A stretch of 64,000 bases of DNA. Origin: Nocardia aurantiaca (GTDB lineage Bacteria > Actinomycetota > Actinomycetes > Mycobacteriales > Mycobacteriaceae). A program made the position numbers and the translations under genes. Positions within the stretch are counted from its first letter, which is position 1, and every line of letters starts with the position of its first letter. Below are positions 59,923 through 64,000 of this stretch, one piece after another. The stretch is from NCBI RefSeq assembly GCF_009708175.1, contig NZ_WMBB01000007.1, positions 408,479 to 472,478 on the forward strand, written 5' to 3'. The notes under the pieces were generated by a model. The model was not told the DNA's origin, searched no databases, and was given only the letters and a program-made list of their open reading frames with translations.

Positions 59923-62163
59923 ATGACCACGAGAAGCCCGCGTGACCGCGATGTCTTCGCGCTATGGGGAAAACTCGTAGCCAACCACCGTTTTCTGGTC
60001 CTCGGCATCGTGGCGGTGGCCATGCTGAGTCTCGGCGGCTACGCCTGGGGTTTCGAGGATCGACTCAGCGCGGGCGGTCTCGACGATCCGAACTCGGAGT
60101 CCGCGCGGGCCGCGGTCATGGCCGCCGATGCGTTCGGGCCGAACCACGCCGTCGATGTGGTCGTCCTCTACACGGCGCCGGACGGCAAGACCGTCGACGA
60201 TCCCGACGTCAGCGCGCCGGTGATCGACAGCCTCAACGGCCTCACACACCGCTTCCCGAACGAGATCGCGGGCGTGAACGGCACTTATTGGTCCGCGGTG
60301 AACACCATCAAAGGGTCCTCGGCGATGGCCGCCACCAAGGACAAGACGCGTGCGATCGCCGCGATCGCCTTGAAGGGCGAGGACGGCACCGAGCTCGCGC
60401 GCGACTACGCGACGGTGAAGGACGCGTTCGCGATTCCGGGTATCGAGGTGCACGTGGGCGGCTTGCAGCCGGTGTCGAGCGCATTGACCGACACCATCTC
60501 GGCCGATACCCATCGCATGGAATTGTTGGCTATTCCGGCGGTGGCGGTGCTGTTGTTCTTCATCTTCGGCGGCGTGGTCGCCGCGGCGCTGCCCCTCATG
60601 ATGGGTGTGCTCACGATTCTCGGCGCGAACGGCGTGGTCCGGTCGATCACGAATATCACCGAGGTGAATTCTTTTGTGGCTCCGGTTGTTTCGATGATCG
60701 GCCTGGGCCTGGCCATCGACTACGCCCTGTTCATCGTGAGCCGGTTCCGTGAAGAGGTGGCCGCCGGATACGACACGCCCGCGGCCGTACGCCGGTCGGT
60801 GATGACCGCGGGTCGCACGGTGTTGTTCTCGGCGACCATGATCGTCGCCAGCCTCGGCGGCATGCTGCTGTTTCCGCAGGGTTTCCTGAAGTCCATCGCG
60901 TACGGCGCGATCGCCACCGTCACCCTGGCCGCGCTGACGGCCGTGACGATTCTGCCCGCGATGTTGGCGATCCTGGGGCCGTGGGTGGATGCGCTGGGCA
61001 TCAAGCGATTCCGCCGCACCGATTCGGCCCACGATGTGGAGCAGGGCTTCTGGGGTCGTTCCACCACCTGGGTGATGCGTCATCCGCGCGAGATCACGGC
61101 GGTGCTCGTACTCGGATTGCTCATGCTGATCGTGCCGGTCCGCAATATCGCTTTCGGCGGTTTCAGCGAGAAGTACCTGCCGCCGGACAATACGACCCGC
61201 GTTGCCCAGCAACAGATCGATACGTACTTCCCGCTCCGCAAGTCCGACCCGATCGAACTGCTCATCGTCGCCGGTGACAGCACCGAGGTCGGCCCCCTGA
61301 TCGAACAGGCGAGTCACGCTCCCGGCCTGCTGTCCGCCGGTTTCGAGGTTCCCACTCGCTCGCAGTCGCAGCCGAACATCTATCGCACCCAGGCCTACCT
61401 GATCGATTCCACCGACTACGACAAGACGATCGACTATCTCCGGGCGCTTCCGGTCCCCGACGATATGACCGTCCTGGTCGGTGGAGTCCCGACCATTCAG
61501 CACGACGCCATCGCCGCGCTGCTGAACCGGCTCCCCCTGATGATCCTGCTGGTTTTGGCCGTGACCACCCTGCTCATGTTCCTCACCTTCGGCTCCCTGG
61601 TGCTGCCGATCAAGGCCGCGTTCATGAGCGTGCTCGGCCTGGGCTCCACCCTCGGCATCCTGACCTGGATCTTCACCGAGGGCCATGGCGCGACCCTGCT
61701 CAACTTCACCCCCCAGCCGATCCAGGCGAACATCCTCTTCCTGATCATCGCCATCGTCTACGGCCTCTCCACCGACTACGAGGTATTCCTGTTGTCCCGC
61801 ATGGTCGAGGCCCGCGCCCGCGGCGCGACCACCGAGGAGGCCATCCGCTCCGGCACCGCCCACACCGGTCGCATCATCACCGCCGCCGCCCTGATCCTGC
61901 TCGTGGTCACCGGCGCCTTCGCCTTCTCCGACCTCGTCCTCATGCAATACATCGCCTATGGCATGATCGCCGCCCTTCTCATCGACGCCACCGTTCTGCG
62001 CATGCTCCTGGTCCCCGCCACCATGAAGCTCCTGGGCGACCGAGTCTGGTGGGCTCCGGCCTGGATGAAACGTATTCAACGCCGCATCGGCCTGAGCGAA
62101 CCCGTTCTCCGCGATGAACCGGACCACCTCCGCCGCACCGAATTCGCCGATGCCCGAAGCTGA
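59923..62163 (+). CDS. MMPL-family (RND) lipid transporter
   Basis: A 746-residue protein with 11-12 TM segments and two periplasmic domains. The proton-relay signatures are GLGLAIDYALFIVSRFREE in the first half and YGLSTDYEVFLLSRMVE in the second. It is shorter than most MmpL (about 950) but normal for the MMPL/YdfJ type. Such proteins export lipids or antibiotics using the proton gradient. It is not linked by operon to the lipid cluster. Confidence 0.92.
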   Translation: MTTRSPRDRDVFALWGKLVANHRFLVLGIVAVAMLSLGGYAWGFEDRLSAGGLDDPNSESARAAVMAADAFGPNHAVDVVVLYTAPDGKTVDDPDVSAPVIDSLNGLTHRFPNEIAGVNGTYWSAVNTIKGSSAMAATKDKTRAIAAIALKGEDGTELARDYATVKDAFAIPGIEVHVGGLQPVSSALTDTISADTHRMELLAIPAVAVLLFFIFGGVVAAALPLMMGVLTILGANGVVRSITNITEVNSFVAPVVSMIGLGLAIDYALFIVSRFREEVAAGYDTPAAVRRSVMTAGRTVLFSATMIVASLGGMLLFPQGFLKSIAYGAIATVTLAALTAVTILPAMLAILGPWVDALGIKRFRRTDSAHDVEQGFWGRSTTWVMRHPREITAVLVLGLLMLIVPVRNIAFGGFSEKYLPPDNTTRVAQQQIDTYFPLRKSDPIELLIVAGDSTEVGPLIEQASHAPGLLSAGFEVPTRSQSQPNIYRTQAYLIDSTDYDKTIDYLRALPVPDDMTVLVGGVPTIQHDAIAALLNRLPLMILLVLAVTTLLMFLTFGSLVLPIKAAFMSVLGLGSTLGILTWIFTEGHGATLLNFTPQPIQANILFLIIAIVYGLSTDYEVFLLSRMVEARARGATTEEAIRSGTAHTGRIITAAALILLVVTGAFAFSDLVLMQYIAYGMIAALLIDATVLRMLLVPATMKLLGDRVWWAPAWMKRIQRRIGLSEPVLRDEPDHLRRTEFADARS

Positions 62164-62201
62164 TTCGCATGTGTGGTTCGGGATCGATTGTGCGATGGGG
62201 T

Positions 62202-62232
62202 TTGCATCCTGTATCGGGGTACAGGCTTACCG
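62202..62232 (+). promoter_or_regulatory. MerR-type promoter/operator
   Basis: TTGCAT (62202-62207) and TTACCG (62227-62232) are separated by 19 bp, the long spacer typical of MerR promoters. A perfect dyad CCTGTA-N6-TACAGG (62208-62225) fills the spacer. Start of transcription would fall at or next to ATG 62240. Confidence 0.8.
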
Positions 62233-62239
62233 TCGGATC

Positions 62240-62584
62240 ATGACGATTTCACCAGCTCAGGGCGACTGGGTGCCCTCGGCGTGCACGCTGCTCACCGTGG
62301 ACCAGCCGATTCGGGTCGCCGAATTCGACCAGTTCTTCACCACCTCGTCCCGCGCGACGCGGCGGCCCGGCCCGGTCCGGTTGGAGGTGATCGTGGATCC
62401 GGACGCCGAGGCGGTGGCGCGTGAGCTTGCCGAGCGTGAGAGCAGCTGCTGTTCGTTCTTCTCCTTCGACTTCTCCGCCGGCGCAGAGGGTTTGGTGATT
62501 GGTGTCGGGGTCCCGACGGCCTATACCGAGGTGCTCGATGCCTTCGCCGCGCGCGCCGAGTCCGCGATCGAGGGACAGGGGTGA
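62240..62584 (+). CDS. MerR-linked cysteine-containing protein, unknown
   Basis: A 114-residue protein from ATG 62240, which coincides with the predicted transcript start (leaderless). GDWVPSACTLLTVDQPIRVA and LAERESSCCSFFSFDFSA carry Cys near residue 12 and a Cys-Cys pair. I know this type as a partner of actinobacterial MerR-like metal regulators; it may bind a thiophilic metal, but no activity is established. Its stop overlaps the regulator's GTG. Confidence 0.7.
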   Translation: MTISPAQGDWVPSACTLLTVDQPIRVAEFDQFFTTSSRATRRPGPVRLEVIVDPDAEAVARELAERESSCCSFFSFDFSAGAEGLVIGVGVPTAYTEVLDAFAARAESAIEGQG

Positions 62585-63012
62585 CCGCGTTGCGCACGAG
62601 CGAGCTGGCCGCCGCAGCCGGGGTGAACGCCCAGACGCTGCGCTACTACGAACGCCGCGGCCTGCTCGCCGAGCCTGACCGCACTCTGGGTGGGCACCGC
62701 CTGTATCCGAAGGACGCGGTGATTGTGTTGCGGGTGATCAAGGCCGCCCAACGACTCGGATTCACCCTCGAAGAGGTCGCAGATCTGCTCGAAGGCACTC
62801 GGGTCGGCTCCCGACGTCGCGCCGGCGCGGGCCTGCGGGAGCGGGTCACTGCCAAGCTGGCCGAGGTCGATGACAAACTCGCCGAGGTCACCGCAGTGCG
62901 TGACACTTTGCGCGCAGCACTGGCGGCCGGGTGCAAGGACCTGCTGGCGTGTAGCGAATCCCCGGGCTGTCCTGTCCCGTTCGACACCGTCCCCGCTACC
63001 TCACCGGCCTGA
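62581..63012 (+). CDS. MerR-family metal-responsive regulator
   Basis: A 143-residue MerR protein. HTH: RTSELAAAAGVNAQTLRYYE, RRGLLAEPDRTLGGHRLY. The dimer helix is followed by a metal-type tail with Cys118, Cys124 and Cys130 (CKDLLACSESPGCPVPF). Tn21 MerR uses Cys82, 117 and 126; the Cys82 equivalent is missing here, so the ligand may be a different thiophilic metal or use another geometry. It starts at GTG 62581 overlapping the gene before. The operator at 62208-62225 fits self-regulation. Confidence 0.88.
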   Translation: MTALRTSELAAAAGVNAQTLRYYERRGLLAEPDRTLGGHRLYPKDAVIVLRVIKAAQRLGFTLEEVADLLEGTRVGSRRRAGAGLRERVTAKLAEVDDKLAEVTAVRDTLRAALAAGCKDLLACSESPGCPVPFDTVPATSPA

Positions 63013-63262
63013 CCGTCTGGGCGCGCTGACCTATCCGCAGTTGTGCGTGGTGGCCGCACTCAGCACGGTGAGCGCGATAGTGCTCACCGCGCCAACATCC
63101 GATCGTCACGTGACGCCAGATTCGATGGGTGATTGCCGGGTATACGCCGAGTATGGCCATTCGCGATATGGCCTATCCCACTCATCAGGATGTCGTCGCT
63201 CGACCTCGAACAACCTGGGGCCGTATCAGTGCTGCGGCAGTCGAGCAAGCTAGGAGTAGGCC

Positions 63263-63787
63263 ATGAAAGGTGGCACAAGAATTGCGTTAGGGGTGGGCAT
63301 CGGTTACGTGCTGGGACGCACGCGCAAGATGCGTTTTGCGTTGTCGCTGGCGGGTGCGGCGATGGCGAGGCGGAACACGGGGATGACCGGCGAGCTGCTC
63401 GAGCGCGGGACTTCGTTGCTCAAATCGTCTCCGGAGCTGGCGCAGCTCACCGACACGGTGCGCGAGGAGTTGGTGGGTGCGGTCCGCTCGGCCGCTGTGA
63501 CCGCCACGAGCAACCGTCTCGATGCGCTCAGCGCCCGGCTGCAGCAGGGTTCGACGCTCGTGGCCGACAGAGGCCCAGACGAGGGTGAAACGGATTCCTA
63601 CGAAGAAGAGGAAGACGACGAGCGCAGAGGGCGGCCCGCCGCGCGTGCGCGAGCAGGTAGCCGGGAAACGAGCTCTGGAAGCTCGCAGCGTCGCTCCGGT
63701 TCCACGGAAGGTAAGTCGGCCTCCTCTGTCCGAGGCCGTGCGCGCGCCGATGCCGGCGCAGCGCCCGTGCGCCGCGCGAGGAGGTGA
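63263..63787 (+). CDS. Hypothetical protein, gas-vesicle-cluster-type
   Basis: A 174-residue protein after AGGAGTAGGCC. The N-terminus GTRIALGVGIGYVLGRTRKM is a Gly-zipper-like hydrophobic turn with Arg/Lys. The centre is helical, and the last 70 residues are highly charged and low-complexity (DSYEEEEDDERRGRP followed by an Arg/Ser tail). From memory this pattern is the small protein often annotated DNA primase in Streptomyces and Rhodococcus gas vesicle clusters; it has no primase motifs. Function unknown. Confidence 0.6.
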   Translation: MKGGTRIALGVGIGYVLGRTRKMRFALSLAGAAMARRNTGMTGELLERGTSLLKSSPELAQLTDTVREELVGAVRSAAVTATSNRLDALSARLQQGSTLVADRGPDEGETDSYEEEEDDERRGRPAARARAGSRETSSGSSQRRSGSTEGKSASSVRGRARADAGAAPVRRARR

Positions 63788-63792
63788 GGGCG

Positions 63793-64000
63793 ATGCCCAA
63801 GTCCAACGGACACCGCAAGGAGACCGCCCACACCATCGGCCGGGTCGCCGATACCGTGAGCCGTGCCGGGGCGCGCGTCGCTGATACCGCGAGCCGTGCG
63901 GGGGCGACTGCGGGGAAGACCGTCACAGCATCTGCCCCGACGGGTGTGCTGCAGCAATCGGTGCAGAATCTCGCCGGGACGATGGCCGAACGTGCGGTAG
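63793..64000 (+). CDS. Hypothetical protein, N-terminal part (cut by window edge)
   Basis: ATG 63793, preceded by GAGGTGAGGGCG, opens a frame that runs off the window after 69 codons. It has repeated VAD-SRAGA units (GRVADTVSRAGARVADTASR) and then TGVLQQSVQNLAGTMAERAV. The last part resembles the start of the SRPBCC-domain protein seen after the previous gene type in gas vesicle clusters. Only the N-terminus is visible, so this is a tentative link. Confidence 0.6.
   Translation, partial: MPKSNGHRKETAHTIGRVADTVSRAGARVADTASRAGATAGKTVTASAPTGVLQQSVQNLAGTMAERAV

Noticed and set aside
59962..62127. A 721-codon minus-strand frame opposite the MMPL gene
   Set aside because: His/Gln/Asp-rich translation without family features; the plus strand encodes a clear transporter.
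63263..63787. DNA primase function
   Set aside because: Related proteins carry that label, but no TOPRIM, zinc or AEP motif is present.
1..64000. CRISPR arrays, IS elements, tRNA or rRNA genes, attachment sites
   Set aside because: No regularly spaced repeats, transposase motifs, cloverleaf or rRNA segments were recognised on either strand.

Overview
The window is GC-rich actinobacterial chromosome, most likely Nocardia or a close relative in Mycobacteriales. The best evidence is the block at 48.7-55.9 kb. It carries gcvP under a tandem glycine riboswitch, a MerR-type gene, a bifunctional-nuclease-domain gene, FtsR, GarA, gcvH and a CDP-alcohol phosphatidyltransferase, which is the order around Rv1822-Rv1832 in M. 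tuberculosis. A ChoD-like oxidase, a WhiB protein and a secreted glycine-zipper protein fit the same group. I saw no tRNA, rRNA, insertion sequence or CRISPR array.

The left 45 kb is accessory and looks like one large lipid or glycolipid biosynthesis region. It begins with a cut-off GT4 glycosyltransferase, a GT1-type glycosyltransferase and an ABC-2 permease (1-2466). Next is an eight-gene minus-strand operon (13585 to 2472) in which each gene overlaps the next by about 4 bp. It encodes a PEP-synthase-like phosphotransferase, a fatty-acyl-AMP ligase fused to a nucleotidyltransferase domain, an ACP, a thioester-reductase-like dehydrogenase, a nucleoside-diphosphate-kinase-like protein, an AfsA-type protein, a nitroreductase and a UbiA prenyltransferase. 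A flavin monooxygenase and divergent TetR follow, with two palindromic operators between them.

From 23590 down to 15827 a second operon encodes an acyl-CoA dehydrogenase, a hotdog protein, an alpha/beta hydrolase and a Ugp-like ABC importer with an embedded metallophosphoesterase. At 23.7-25.4 kb two plus-strand genes encode an FAD/[2Fe-2S] reductase and a secreted protein.

The largest operon (43763 down to 25465) encodes an acyl-AMP ligase, a flavoprotein, an SGNH hydrolase and a PUFA-synthase-like machine: KS-AT-ACP-ACP-KR-DH, a double dehydratase and PfaD-type enoyl reductase. It also has its own acetyl-CoA carboxylase (fused AccD/AccA, AccB, AccC) and ends with an amidohydrolase. A LysR regulator lies just upstream. 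A near-identical 14-bp element precedes the first gene of this operon and of the acyl-CoA dehydrogenase operon, suggesting common control.

My reading, which is inference, is that the PUFA-like synthase makes an unusual acyl chain. The FAAL then loads a chain on the stand-alone ACP. The reductase, AfsA-like, phosphotransferase-like, UbiA and glycosyltransferase enzymes would tailor it to a prenylated, phosphorylated or glycosylated lipid. I know of no characterised pathway with this combination.

Beyond 45 kb lie a short ORF, an HNH protein, a WhiB protein, a VWA lipoprotein-like protein, the glycine-cleavage/GarA core block, the ChoD-like oxidase, a NERD protein, a PAP2 phosphatase and an MMPL transporter. 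The window ends with a MerR-controlled metal-type operon that looks leaderless, and two genes that resemble the start of an actinobacterial gas-vesicle cluster.
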